NCBI GenBank assembly: GCA_035509315.1
Contig: DATJLS010000080.1
Coordinates: 161,467-225,466 of the forward strand
DNA length: 64,000 nucleotides
Direction: 5' to 3'
Source of the DNA: JAKAWQ01 sp035509315
GTDB taxonomy: Bacteria; Pseudomonadota; Alphaproteobacteria; Acetobacterales; Acetobacteraceae
Shown: positions 43,149-51,419 of the stretch, piece after piece
Numbering within the stretch: position 1 is the first letter of the stretch
Layout: each line of letters starts with the position of its first letter
Position numbers and translations under genes: made by a program
Notes under the pieces: model-generated
Database searches by the model: none
What the model was told of the DNA's origin: nothing
The model's input: only the letters and a program-made list of their open reading frames with translations

Positions 43149-43677
43149 AAATTTTTCGGAATGAAATAGATACGGACCGACGGCGCAAGCGTATTGTCAC
43201 GTTTTAATATCGAATAGAGGGAGTCCGACTGGGGGGAGATAGAGTGCGCACATTATTCCGCTTGGAAGGCGCCTACATCCACCTCCGCCGCCAGCCCAGT
43301 CACCGTGACAAAGCCGGCATAGCGATCCCTTTCCGCTCACGCGTTCGTTCACGACCATTTCCACCTACGCCGACACAGACACCGGTTGGCCGCCGCCCAC
43401 CATGCGGTCCGCTTCCGAACCTTCAACATCTGGCGAGGAGAGACGTGCGCCCCCAAACGGAATAACGCGCCAACCATACCCCTTCGCAGCTGAACCCCCT
43501 CCATTCAACATTTACGCGACAATATGTCAGCTTATCGCGGGCTCTCATTCCGACCGCCAGATGGATGATTTCGTCTCCGGTACAAAGCCATAGTACCCGT
43601 ACCGGGTCGGTTCCCCGTGTTCATCAGGGGTATGCGTCAAAAGCCGTCGTCGTCCCATTGGCGCTCTCATGCGCCTA
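43149..43677. other. 529-bp non-coding stretch between tRNA-Gln and the island promoter
   Basis: No ORF here looks like a protein (short frames rich in Arg/Pro/Ser only), and I find no integrase remnant and no repeat of the tRNA 3' end. It marks the left border of the island. Confidence 0.5.
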
Positions 43678-43707
43678 TTGACAGCCCGGGTCGCTTACGC
43701 TTTTTAT
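43678..43707 (+). promoter_or_regulatory. Candidate sigma70 promoter of the hyf-like/crcB operon
   Basis: A perfect -35 TTGACA at 43678-43683, then 18 bp, then TTTTAT at 43702-43707 as a weak -10. Transcription would begin about 43714, exactly at the 5' edge of the fluoride aptamer. The placement is what makes it credible; the -10 alone is poor. Confidence 0.5.
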
Positions 43708-43713
43708 TCGCTT

Positions 43714-43788
43714 CAGGTGATGGAGTTCACCTTGTAACCGCCCTCGGGGCTGATGACTCCTCCGTTTGAAGTCGATGGAGGAGGAGTC
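43714..43788 (+). ncRNA. Fluoride riboswitch (crcB motif), plus strand
   Basis: The aptamer (43714-43764) matches the crcB-motif consensus block by block: GGTGATGGAGTTCACC (P1 and loop), then TGTAACCGCC, a small CTCG-capped hairpin CGCCCTCGGGGC, and GCTGATGACTCCT. The same arrangement is known from fluoride-sensing RNAs that bind F- through three Mg2+ ions. Downstream, GACTCCTCC (43755-43763) can pair with GGAGGAGTC (43780-43788), so the 3' strand of the aptamer is shared with an alternative hairpin that hides a GGAGG sequence. That predicts fluoride turns expression on. The next gene is the first of the Ehr-like complex, and crcB is near the operon's end. Confidence 0.92.
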
Positions 43789-43789
43789 T

Positions 43790-43855
43790 TTGGAGATAAC
43801 TGGAAAAGAGAGGGTAAGATTTTTGCGGCATTCGCCGCACCTTTCCACTCTCTAG
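43790..43855 (+). CDS. Possible 21-codon leader ORF behind the riboswitch
   Basis: A TTG at 43790, 5 bp after GGAGG of the switching hairpin, opens a frame of 21 codons (MEITGKERVRFLRHSPHLST...) that ends in TAG at 43853-43855, 8 bp before the hyfC-like start. A similar and better leader ORF follows the second riboswitch. It would couple the riboswitch-controlled ribosome site to the structural gene. The rare start codon makes this tentative. Confidence 0.3.
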   Translation: MEITGKERVRFLRHSPHLSTL

Positions 43856-43863
43856 GCGTGGCC

Positions 43864-44811
43864 ATGACGGCCCGCGACATTCTTCTTCAAATTGCGCAGG
43901 TGCTGGCCGTTCTGGTGCTGGCACCGCTTCTTCAGGGCATCATCCTCCAATTCGAGGAGCGAATTCAGCGCGGCCAAGGACCGGGCATCTTTCAGCCCTA
44001 CCGCGATCTCCGGAAACTCTTTCACAAGCAGAGCCTGGCACCGGAAGCTGCCTCGTGGCTGTTCTGGGTGACGCCGATTACGGCCTTCACCTGCATGCTG
44101 ATCGTGCCGATCCTGATCCCGGTTCTCACCAACTATCCGCTGCCGCTCTCCGACATGGGCGACATCCTCGGTGGCGGGCTCATCCTCACTCTCGGCTCTT
44201 TCATGATCGTGCTTGCAGGTCTCGACAGTGGCGGTGCTTATGGCGGCATTGGCGCGAGCCGGGCGGTGATGGTCGCCATTTTGGCAGAACCCACCCTCAT
44301 CCTTGTCTTTATCGGCATCACATTGCTCGCGAAAGCAATGCTGCCTTTCGTCGTCAATCACCTCCTCGTCGCCAGCCCTGCCGCATATTGGGGCCCCCAA
44401 CATCTCTTCCTGGTCGCTGCTTTCTTCATCCTCTTGCTGACCGAAACGGATCGCCTGCCCATCCATTCTGCGACCCATATCGAGGTCTATATGATCGAAG
44501 AAGGGCGGATCCTCGAGTATTCCGGACCGCTACTCGCCCTTCTGCGTTGGGCGGGCATGATGAAGCAGTTCATCCTCTATACGATCTTCTGCAACGTGCT
44601 CTTCCTGCCGTGGGGCCTTTCGGTGCAAGGGACAGCCCTCGGAGCTGTGGCGGCCACGATCGCGCTCATGCTCAAGTTCACGTTCGTCGCTTGTGCGGTC
44701 GTCTTCGTGGACACCACTCAGTCACGCCTTCGCTTCTACCGCTACCAGGAGCCGCTCGCCGCGTCCTTCTTGCTCGCCGTGCTCTCCATCATTGGCTCGC
44801 AGTTGAGCTGA
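43864..44811 (+). CDS. hyfC: Ehr/Hyf-like complex, NuoH/HyfC-type membrane subunit
   Basis: A 315-residue membrane protein, the usual HyfC/HycD length, with about eight membrane segments. In group 4 hydrogenases and complex I this subunit links the soluble redox arm to the membrane arm. Characteristic parts are FEERIQRGQGPGIFQPYRDLRKLF (read here as ERIQRGQGPGIFQPYRDLRK), the acidic loop LTETDRLPIHSATHIEVYMI and EEGRILEYSGPLLALL. I start at ATG 43864 (MTARDILLQ); the open frame upstream overlaps the riboswitch and is not coding. First gene of the operon; hyfE follows after 4 bp. Confidence 0.9.
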   Translation: MTARDILLQIAQVLAVLVLAPLLQGIILQFEERIQRGQGPGIFQPYRDLRKLFHKQSLAPEAASWLFWVTPITAFTCMLIVPILIPVLTNYPLPLSDMGDILGGGLILTLGSFMIVLAGLDSGGAYGGIGASRAVMVAILAEPTLILVFIGITLLAKAMLPFVVNHLLVASPAAYWGPQHLFLVAAFFILLLTETDRLPIHSATHIEVYMIEEGRILEYSGPLLALLRWAGMMKQFILYTIFCNVLFLPWGLSVQGTALGAVAATIALMLKFTFVACAVVFVDTTQSRLRFYRYQEPLAASFLLAVLSIIGSQLS

Positions 44812-44815
44812 CGCC

Positions 44816-45496
44816 GTGGTTCTCACCCAGCTTGGCCCGCTCGCCGCCGCCATCTTCAGCCTGGTCGCGATCGCGAGCCTGCTTCTTTCCTTCGTCATGC
44901 TTGGATCTCATGCGCTTCGGCACTATCTCTACGCGTTCGGCGCTCAATCCTGGCTGATCGCGATCCTCTCCGCGAGTGTCGGCTACTACGCGAATTTCCC
45001 TGAGCTTTACCTGATTGCGATTCTTACCTTTCTCTTTCGCGGCCTGCTTCTGCCTTATCTCCTGCTTCGCATCGTCCGCCGTCTTGCCGTCCCGCGCGAG
45101 CCAATCGAGATCCTGCGGCCAAGCTCCTCGCTCGTGATCGGCGCACTTAGCGTCGTCTTTGCGCTCGCGGTCGCCCACAACATCTCGGTGGAACTCAACC
45201 TCGCCGACACGATTGCCGTGCTCGCGCTCACCGTCATGCTTTCGATGAAGCTGATCGGTTTCCTCATTCTCGCGGCACGCCAGGAGGCGGTTAGTCAGAT
45301 CCTCGGCCTTCTCATCCTCGAGAACGGTATCTTTCTCGGGTCACAGATCCTCGTGCCCGGGATGCCGCTCCTGCTCGAGGTCGTCATTCTCTTCGACCTT
45401 TTGATTGTCGTGGTATGTTTTGGCGTGCTGGTACGCTACCTGATGGCGAATGCCGGCACGACAAGCAGCCGCGAGCTCCGCAGGTTGGTGGGCTGA
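44816..45496 (+). CDS. hyfE: Ehr/Hyf-like complex, HyfE-type membrane subunit
   Basis: A 226-residue protein made almost entirely of membrane helices (about seven), the right length for HyfE. Recognisable parts are SWLIAILSASVGYYANFPEL, the basic loop RIVRRLAVPREPIEILRPSS and the NuoK-like ILGLLILENGIFLGSQIL near the C-terminus, with a buried Glu. NuoK-like subunits take part in ion translocation. It starts with GTG at 44816, 4 bp after hyfC, and hyfF begins 3 bp after its stop. Confidence 0.88.
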   Translation: MVLTQLGPLAAAIFSLVAIASLLLSFVMLGSHALRHYLYAFGAQSWLIAILSASVGYYANFPELYLIAILTFLFRGLLLPYLLLRIVRRLAVPREPIEILRPSSSLVIGALSVVFALAVAHNISVELNLADTIAVLALTVMLSMKLIGFLILAARQEAVSQILGLLILENGIFLGSQILVPGMPLLLEVVILFDLLIVVVCFGVLVRYLMANAGTTSSRELRRLVG

Positions 45497-45499
45497 CGG

Positions 45500-46960
45500 A
45501 TGCTTTCCCTCGCACTCATGACGGTACTTGCTCCGGCCGCCGCGATCTTACTGATCGGGGTCATCCGCCAACCGAGGTTCGCGGAATTTGTCAATCTGGC
45601 AGCGGCTGCGATTTCGTTTCTTTCTGCGCTGCTGCTCCCGTTGCTCACGGCGGTGCGCGGTCCGCATGTCTTCTGGGGCGGGGCCATCACCGTGGACAGG
45701 CTCGGCGCCTGGGTGCAGCTCTGCACCAGCATCGTTTATCTGCTCTCGTCCATTTACGCTGTCGGCTATATGCGCATGCTTGGCGAGGAAGAGCGATTGC
45801 CGCGGTTTTACGCTCTCTTTGCGGGATTCGGGCTGACCACGCTGGTTGGGCCGATGATGAACAATCCCGGCCTCTACTGGATCGCGATCGAGCTCACCAC
45901 GCTCGTCAGCACCTTTCTTGTCGCTTTCGAGCGGGCGTCAGAAGCCATCGAGGCGGGTTGGAAATACATCATCGTTGTCTCCGGCGGCATCAGCCTGGCC
46001 CTGCTCGGCACTGTTCTCTCCTATTGGAATGGCAGCTTCGTGCTCGGCCCGCGCTATGACATGACGTGGGCTTCGCTTGCGCGCGCGGCCCCGCATATCG
46101 ATCCTATGCTCGCCCTGCTTTCCTTTCTCCTCGTCTTGATCGGGTTCGGCACCAAGGTCGGGCTGGCGCCGATGCACACCTGGCTTCCCGATGCGCATAG
46201 CGAAGGCCCTGCGCCCGTCTCGGCGATGCTCTCGGGGGCGCTCCTCAACACCGCGATGATCGGGATCGTCCGCTATCTATCTCTCGCAGATCGCGCCGGG
46301 GTTGGCCAAGTCTCGCACAATGTGCTCATCGCGCTTGGGGTATTTTCGCTCTTCGTGGCCGCCCTCTTCATCGTCCGCCAGGAAGGCGTCAAACGACTGA
46401 TGGCCTATTCGAGTGTTGAGCATATGGGCGTGATTGCGCTTGGGTTCGGCTTCGGTGGCCCGTTCGGCATTGCCGGCGCGCTCTACCACATGCTGAACCA
46501 TTCGCTGAACAAGTCCCTGATGTTCTTTGGCGCCGGCAACGTCATGCGGAGCTACGGCACGAAGGAGATCAGTCGGATCCGCGAGGTTGGCCTGCGCTTT
46601 CCTGTGATGGGGGCGCTCTGGCTTGCCGGCGCCGTCGCAATTACCGGGGCGCCGCCGTTCGGACTGTTCCAGGCCGAGTTCTCCACGCTGCGCGGAGGCC
46701 TCGCCGTCGGCGATATTGTCCCGGTGATCGTGATGGCCGTGCTGCTGATCGTGATCTTTATCGGCTTCCTCAATCATTTCCGGTTGATGTACTACGAATC
46801 CGTTGTTCCTCACCCGGTGGAGCCAAAAGCGCTTGGTGCCTGGTGTGTCGTGCCGATGTGGTGCGCTCTCGTTCCCCTCCTTCTGCTCGGCTTTTGGTGG
46901 CCGAATGCGCTTTGGAATTACTTCGATACCATTGCCCACGTGCTCGGGAACACGCAATGA
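45500..46960 (+). CDS. hyfF: Ehr/Hyf-like complex, antiporter-type subunit HyfF (NuoN/M/L family)
   Basis: A 486-residue Mrp-antiporter-like protein with about 14 membrane segments. Ion-path residues are visible: Glu in YWIAIELTTLVSTF, Lys in GFGTKVGLAPMHTWLPDAHS, His in LYHMLNHSLNKSLMFFGAG and a further Lys in that helix. This is the Proton_antipo_M domain (about 120-400). It should form one ion channel of the complex; H+ versus Na+ cannot be told. The stop overlaps the hyfG start (ATGA). Confidence 0.9.
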   Translation: MLSLALMTVLAPAAAILLIGVIRQPRFAEFVNLAAAAISFLSALLLPLLTAVRGPHVFWGGAITVDRLGAWVQLCTSIVYLLSSIYAVGYMRMLGEEERLPRFYALFAGFGLTTLVGPMMNNPGLYWIAIELTTLVSTFLVAFERASEAIEAGWKYIIVVSGGISLALLGTVLSYWNGSFVLGPRYDMTWASLARAAPHIDPMLALLSFLLVLIGFGTKVGLAPMHTWLPDAHSEGPAPVSAMLSGALLNTAMIGIVRYLSLADRAGVGQVSHNVLIALGVFSLFVAALFIVRQEGVKRLMAYSSVEHMGVIALGFGFGGPFGIAGALYHMLNHSLNKSLMFFGAGNVMRSYGTKEISRIREVGLRFPVMGALWLAGAVAITGAPPFGLFQAEFSTLRGGLAVGDIVPVIVMAVLLIVIFIGFLNHFRLMYYESVVPHPVEPKALGAWCVVPMWCALVPLLLLGFWWPNALWNYFDTIAHVLGNTQ

Positions 46961-48441
46961 GAGGGACCGCGCTCACCGACATCGCTCCTGACGGGCTTCG
47001 TCCCGAGCTTGAACGATTGCTGGCCGAGGGTGGGCGGGCGCAGATGGTCTATGCCTGGTACCCAAACCCGGACCGCCTTGAGCTTCGCTATCTCGCTTCA
47101 GCTGCCGCACGGGAGAGTTTCCGTATGTGGCGGTGTACCCCGGAGGCCGAGATGCCAAGCCTTGCCGATCTTGCGCCCTTGCTCGGTTGGTACGAGCGGG
47201 AAATCATGGATCTTTTTGGTCTTCCATTCCGTGGCCACCCCGAGCCGCACCGTCTCGTACTGCATGAGGGCGTACCGCCCGCTCCGCCTCCCTTCTCGCC
47301 GGCCGCGTGCGGCGAAGCGCTGGTCCCCGAGGGAAGCCTTCGCCACCGCATCCCGGCCATCGAGGCGCCCGAAGTGCAGGAGCTTCCCTTCGGCCCCGTT
47401 CGCGCCGATGTCTTCGAATCGGCGGAGTTTCTGTTCTTCTATCTCGGCGAACGGATCATCTACTATCAGCCGAGCCTTTTCTTCAAACATCGCGGAATGG
47501 AGAAGCGGTTCGAGGGGCGGGCGCCCGCCGCGGGCGTCGTGCTCGCCGAGCGCGTCTCGGGCGTGGGGAGCTTTGCGCATGCGCTTGCCTATTGCCAGGC
47601 CGTGGAGGCGGCCGCCGAATGTGCCGTGCCGCCCCGCGCGACAGCTTTGCGCGTGCTGCTCACCGAACTCGAGCGGCTCTACAACCATCTCCATTATCTC
47701 GGTCATCTCGCCGGCACCACGACACTCAAGGTGGGCGAGGCGCAAGGCAAGCTCCTCGAGGAACGGGCGAAGCAGATCAATTCACGCCTTACTGGCAGTC
47801 GTTTCCTCCGCAGCCTTCTGACACCTGGGGGTCTGCGCCGCGATCTCGACCCGAAGCCGTGGCTTGCTACGGCGCTCGAAGCGCTGCGCGAGGATATCGC
47901 CGAATACACGAAACTGCTCGAACATTCGGAAAGTTACCTGGATCGGCTGATCGGCACGGGCATCCTCGAGCGCGAAGTTGCCTTCGATCAAGGAGCCACG
48001 GGGCCGGTCGACCGCGCATCCGGTGTCGATCGCGATCTCCGCCGCGACCATCCCTACGCCGCCTATGACGTACTCGACCTCGAAGTTCCGGTCGAGCAGG
48101 CGGGCGATGCGGACGCCCGTGCTAAGGTGCGAGTCGCCGAGATCGGCGCGAGTCTCGCGCTCATGCAGCGCGTGCTCCTTCTCCTCCCCGAAGGGCCGGT
48201 GGCCGCGCCGGCAGTACCGGCGCCAGGAAGCGAAGGGCTCGGCTGGGCCGAATCTCCTCGCGGCACGCTCTTTTACGCCGTCCATGTTGGCAACGATGGC
48301 AAGCTCGCACGTGTCAAGATCAAATCTCCCTCTTTTTCGAACTGGCGCTGTTTTCCCTTCACTGTGCACGACACCAACATGATGGACTACGCCATCAACG
48401 AGGCCAGTTTCGGTCTTACGATCGCGGGCTGTGATCGTTAG
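46957..48441 (+). CDS. hyfG: Ehr complex large subunit: NuoC-NuoD fusion without Ni-Fe cysteines
   Basis: A 494-residue fusion of a NuoC-like 30-kDa domain (about 1-130; ending LGWYEREIMDLFGLPFRGHP) and a HycE/NuoD-like large subunit. In [NiFe] hydrogenases the Ni-Fe site is held by two CxxC motifs. Here the first reads AERVSGVGSFAHALAY where HycE-type proteins have RVCGICGxxH (Ser and Gly at 47557-47559 and 47566-47568), and the C-terminal one reads VHDTNMMDYAINEASFG where hydrogenases have DPCxxC. All four ligands are gone, while the fold around them is well kept (RLYNHLHYLGHLAG, QRVLLLLPEGP). It cannot be a hydrogenase; quinone or another substrate may sit in the pocket. Start by ATGA overlap with hyfF. 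Confidence 0.92.
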   Translation: MRGTALTDIAPDGLRPELERLLAEGGRAQMVYAWYPNPDRLELRYLASAAARESFRMWRCTPEAEMPSLADLAPLLGWYEREIMDLFGLPFRGHPEPHRLVLHEGVPPAPPPFSPAACGEALVPEGSLRHRIPAIEAPEVQELPFGPVRADVFESAEFLFFYLGERIIYYQPSLFFKHRGMEKRFEGRAPAAGVVLAERVSGVGSFAHALAYCQAVEAAAECAVPPRATALRVLLTELERLYNHLHYLGHLAGTTTLKVGEAQGKLLEERAKQINSRLTGSRFLRSLLTPGGLRRDLDPKPWLATALEALREDIAEYTKLLEHSESYLDRLIGTGILEREVAFDQGATGPVDRASGVDRDLRRDHPYAAYDVLDLEVPVEQAGDADARAKVRVAEIGASLALMQRVLLLLPEGPVAAPAVPAPGSEGLGWAESPRGTLFYAVHVGNDGKLARVKIKSPSFSNWRCFPFTVHDTNMMDYAINEASFGLTIAGCDR

Positions 48442-48450
48442 GAGCTCGCG

Positions 48451-49233
48451 ATGGCATTCTGGACCCTCTTCGGGCTCGCCCAAGGCAAGGCCACCACGGC
48501 TTGGCCCGCGCACGGCGGCAAGGATGGCCAGGAAGGTCTTCTCGGCATGCCGCGGTTCGATGCAGAGCGATGCGTGCCCGACTGCCACGCCTGCGTCGAT
48601 GTCTGTCCCACCGCCGCCATTGCCGAAAGCGCGGATGGCGGCATCAAGATCGACTATGGGCGCTGCATTGTTTGCCAGCTCTGCACAGAGACCTGTCCAA
48701 ACGGAGCGATGCAGCCGTCCTCGGATTGGGCCTTCGGCGCTCGTCGGCGCGAGGACCTCTTGCTTGGTGCGGAATTTCGACCCGCCGCGCAACCGGGAAC
48801 CGCGGCTTTTCGCCGCAGCCTGCATATCCGCCATGTTGATGCCGGTTCTTGCAACGGCTGCGAGTCCGAACTCCGCGCTCTCAACAACCCATTCTACAAT
48901 CTTCACCGGCTCGGCATCTTCTTCACCCCCTCTCCACGGTTCGCCGATCTTCTGCTCGTCACCGGACCTGTCACCCATGCCATGCTCGAGCCGCTTCGTG
49001 CCACCTACGCTGCGATGCCCGAGCCACGCTGGGTGATGGCTGTCGGGACCTGCGCCGTTTCAGGCGGCATTGCCGAAGGAGGCTATGCCTGTGGCCACGG
49101 CCTCGGAGGGGTGCTGCCGGTCGATCTCTATCTGCCGGGATGCCCGCCAAACCCGGCGGCGATCATCGAGGCATTGCTCGTTTTCCTTGACCGCGCGCCG
49201 CAACGAGTCCGTGGGGGCCGAATTGGCGAATGA
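48451..49233 (+). CDS. hyfI: Ehr complex: ferredoxin domain fused to NuoB/HyfI-type small subunit
   Basis: A 260-residue protein joining two subunits that are usually separate. Residues about 40-95 are a 2[4Fe-4S] domain of HyfH/NuoI type: RCVPDCHACVDVCPTAAI (one extra residue between the first two Cys) and RCIVCQLCTETCPNGAM. Residues about 125-255 are the NuoB/HycG small subunit with its cluster ligands in DAGSCNGCESELRALNN, VGTCAVSGGIAEGG and LPGCPPNPAAIIEAL. The electron chain to the large subunit is therefore intact even though the Ni-Fe site is not. It begins 9 bp after hyfG; the gene for the last subunit overlaps its 3' end. Confidence 0.92.
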   Translation: MAFWTLFGLAQGKATTAWPAHGGKDGQEGLLGMPRFDAERCVPDCHACVDVCPTAAIAESADGGIKIDYGRCIVCQLCTETCPNGAMQPSSDWAFGARRREDLLLGAEFRPAAQPGTAAFRRSLHIRHVDAGSCNGCESELRALNNPFYNLHRLGIFFTPSPRFADLLLVTGPVTHAMLEPLRATYAAMPEPRWVMAVGTCAVSGGIAEGGYACGHGLGGVLPVDLYLPGCPPNPAAIIEALLVFLDRAPQRVRGGRIGE

Positions 49234-51205
49234 CCTGCTCCTCGCCGCGGTACTGCTCTGGCTGACAGCTTCGGTGCTCGGCCTTGCGGGTTTGGCGACA
49301 CTCGGCCGGGCGGCGCTTGGTTTCGGGGCGGCGGCGGGGATCGCCGCTTCCCTTTCGGCGATTCCCCTCGGCACGAACAGTGTTTTTCTGCCGCTCTCCT
49401 TCGTGGGTTCCCCCGTCCGCTTCGTGATGGCACCTGAAGCACTCTGGCTCTTCGGCTTCGGGCTGGCGCCTGCTCTCCTTGTGACCTTGCATGGCACGCC
49501 CGCGCCACAGGGCGCCGGAGGCTGGGTGTTCGGCGTCGCCGCAAGCCTTCTCGGTGCGCTCGGCGTCTTTGGCCTCCAGCAGGGTGCGTTTTTCCTTTTG
49601 TCCTGGGAGCTGATGAGCCTCGGTGGCGCCGTTATGTTGTTGTCCGAGCGCCTTTCCTCCTCGCCCGGTTCGCCTGTACTCTTCATGCTCGGCTTGCTTG
49701 AGGTTGGCGCGATTGCGCTTCTGCTCGGCGTCCTCGTGTTGGCCACCCGCTCCCATTCCCTCGACTTCCTTGACTTCGCCCAGGCAGCGCCGCTCTTGCC
49801 GGGGTGGCTCCGCTTCGTGGTGAGCGCCCTGCTCCTCATCGGATTCGGGGCGAAGCTGGGCGTGCTCCCATTCTACGAATGGTTCCCAGGTGCCTATACG
49901 AGCGGCAGCGGCGCCTCCGGCGCTGTGCTTTCCGGCGTGGTCCTCAACGCCGCATTCTTCGGCCTAAGCCATGCCCTGCTCGGCTGGCTTCCGGGTGCGA
50001 CAGGCCCGGCATCGGTCGACGTTGGGCTGCTTGTCGTCACGGTGGGAACACTCTCGGCCGTGCTCTCGGTGCTCTATGCCTTTCAGGCCGAGGACTGGCG
50101 TGCGCTGCTGGCTTTCTCCTCGGCGGAGAATGCCGCGATCGCAGTCGTCATGCTCGGCGCCGCGCTCCTTTTTCGAACCGAAAGTGAGGGCGATCTCGCC
50201 GGCCTTGCCTGGACAGTGGCGCTCATTCATCTCGCCGGCCATTCTCTTGCCAAGGGTGGCCTCTTCCTGGCTGCGGACGGTGCTGCACGCGCGAGCGGCA
50301 CCTATGCCATCCGCCATGCGGGCCTCGCCCGAAGCGCGTCGTGGACCTTCGGCGTCGGCGCTCTCTTCTGCGCGATGAGTCTCGCTGCGATGCCACCACA
50401 GGCTGGATTCGTTTCGGAATGGTTCGTCTTTCAGACCGTTTTCCAGGGTTTTCATCTGACCGGTCTGGCACCGCGCCTCGCCCTCGCCCTCGCAGGCGCC
50501 GGCCTCGCGCTCACCGCGGCGGTGGCCTTCGCCACCTTCGTCAAGCTCTTCGGCATCGGCATCCTCGGCCGGGGCAATCACGCACGTGCCGCTGTTCCGC
50601 GTCTCGTGGCGGGATCCACCTTCTCACTGGGACTGTGCGTACTTGCGCTTGCTGTTGGCATGCCCGCCTGGCTTCCAGCCCTCAACTGGGCAACCTTGGC
50701 GGAATTCGCAAGCCCCGCGGCGGCGGCTATGCATGATGGCTGGCTGCTGGTGCCACTCACCGCCAAATTTGCATTCATCTCGCCATCGATGCTGATCATC
50801 GCGGGTCCGCTCCTTTCGCTCATCCCGGTCGCGTTTCTGCTTCTCACGCGCGGCTTCGCCGTGCGCCGTGTGCCGGTATGGTACGGAGGGCTCGCCCAGG
50901 ACCCGGCCGCGACCGCAACAACGTCACTGACTTTCTCCAACGCACTCAGGACATTTTTGAGCTTCGTCTACCGCCCGATCGAAGAGACCGAGCGGGTGAC
51001 CCGTGTCCGTCGATACTTCATTACCCGGCTCGAATTCACCCACGACGTTGCGCCCGTGTTCGGTCCTTTTCTCTTTGCGCCGATCGAGCGGACTGTCGTT
51101 TTCCTTGCGCAAAAGCTGCGCGCGTTGCAATCAGGAAACCTCAACTTCTACCTTGCCCTGATTGGTTTTCTACTCGTCATCATCCTCGTTCTGACCTTGC
51201 TCTAG
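49211..51205 (+). CDS. hyfB: Ehr/Hyf-like complex, antiporter-type subunit HyfB (NuoL family)
   Basis: A membrane protein of about 664 residues, the length of HyfB/HycC, with about 15-16 membrane segments. Conserved parts are FFLLSWELMSLGGAVMLLSE (Glu), GFGAKLGVLPFYEWFPGAYT (Lys), LIHLAGHSLAKGGLFLAADG (His/Lys) and a long C-terminal region ending in FYLALIGFLLVIILVLTLL. A second ion channel of the complex. The start is the GTG at 49211, overlapping hyfI by 23 bp; a TTG at 49223 is the alternative. Placing hyfB last differs from the E. coli hyf order, and no hyfD is present. Confidence 0.88.
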   Translation: MGAELANDLLLAAVLLWLTASVLGLAGLATLGRAALGFGAAAGIAASLSAIPLGTNSVFLPLSFVGSPVRFVMAPEALWLFGFGLAPALLVTLHGTPAPQGAGGWVFGVAASLLGALGVFGLQQGAFFLLSWELMSLGGAVMLLSERLSSSPGSPVLFMLGLLEVGAIALLLGVLVLATRSHSLDFLDFAQAAPLLPGWLRFVVSALLLIGFGAKLGVLPFYEWFPGAYTSGSGASGAVLSGVVLNAAFFGLSHALLGWLPGATGPASVDVGLLVVTVGTLSAVLSVLYAFQAEDWRALLAFSSAENAAIAVVMLGAALLFRTESEGDLAGLAWTVALIHLAGHSLAKGGLFLAADGAARASGTYAIRHAGLARSASWTFGVGALFCAMSLAAMPPQAGFVSEWFVFQTVFQGFHLTGLAPRLALALAGAGLALTAAVAFATFVKLFGIGILGRGNHARAAVPRLVAGSTFSLGLCVLALAVGMPAWLPALNWATLAEFASPAAAAMHDGWLLVPLTAKFAFISPSMLIIAGPLLSLIPVAFLLLTRGFAVRRVPVWYGGLAQDPAATATTSLTFSNALRTFLSFVYRPIEETERVTRVRRYFITRLEFTHDVAPVFGPFLFAPIERTVVFLAQKLRALQSGNLNFYLALIGFLLVIILVLTLL

Positions 51206-51419
51206 TCAGAACCGCGCGTGGAGATCTCTCGATGATCATGCGGATCTTGGTTCACCCGATATGTCGCAGTCCATGGCTCATGCGGGAAGTCCTGGCAAAA
51301 GGCAGGCGCAGATTCCCGCCGCACGTTCTGTGACAGGCGACGACCTTCGTGACGGAGCGAAAATCGATCAAGGGCCGGCGTAGGCGATGAGAATCCCGAG
51401 TTCAAGGTTATGCTTCTGA

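Noticed and set aside
46957..48441. [NiFe] hydrogenase-4 / formate hydrogenlyase large subunit
   Set aside because: All four Ni-Fe cysteine ligands are replaced (SGVG, NMMD), no maturation genes or formate dehydrogenase are nearby; kept only as an Ehr-type homologue.
51206..51419. A separate fluoride riboswitch directly upstream of crcB
   Set aside because: The gap lacks the GATGGnGT and GCTGATGnCTCC blocks. crcB is best explained as a distal gene of the operon led by the riboswitch at 43714.
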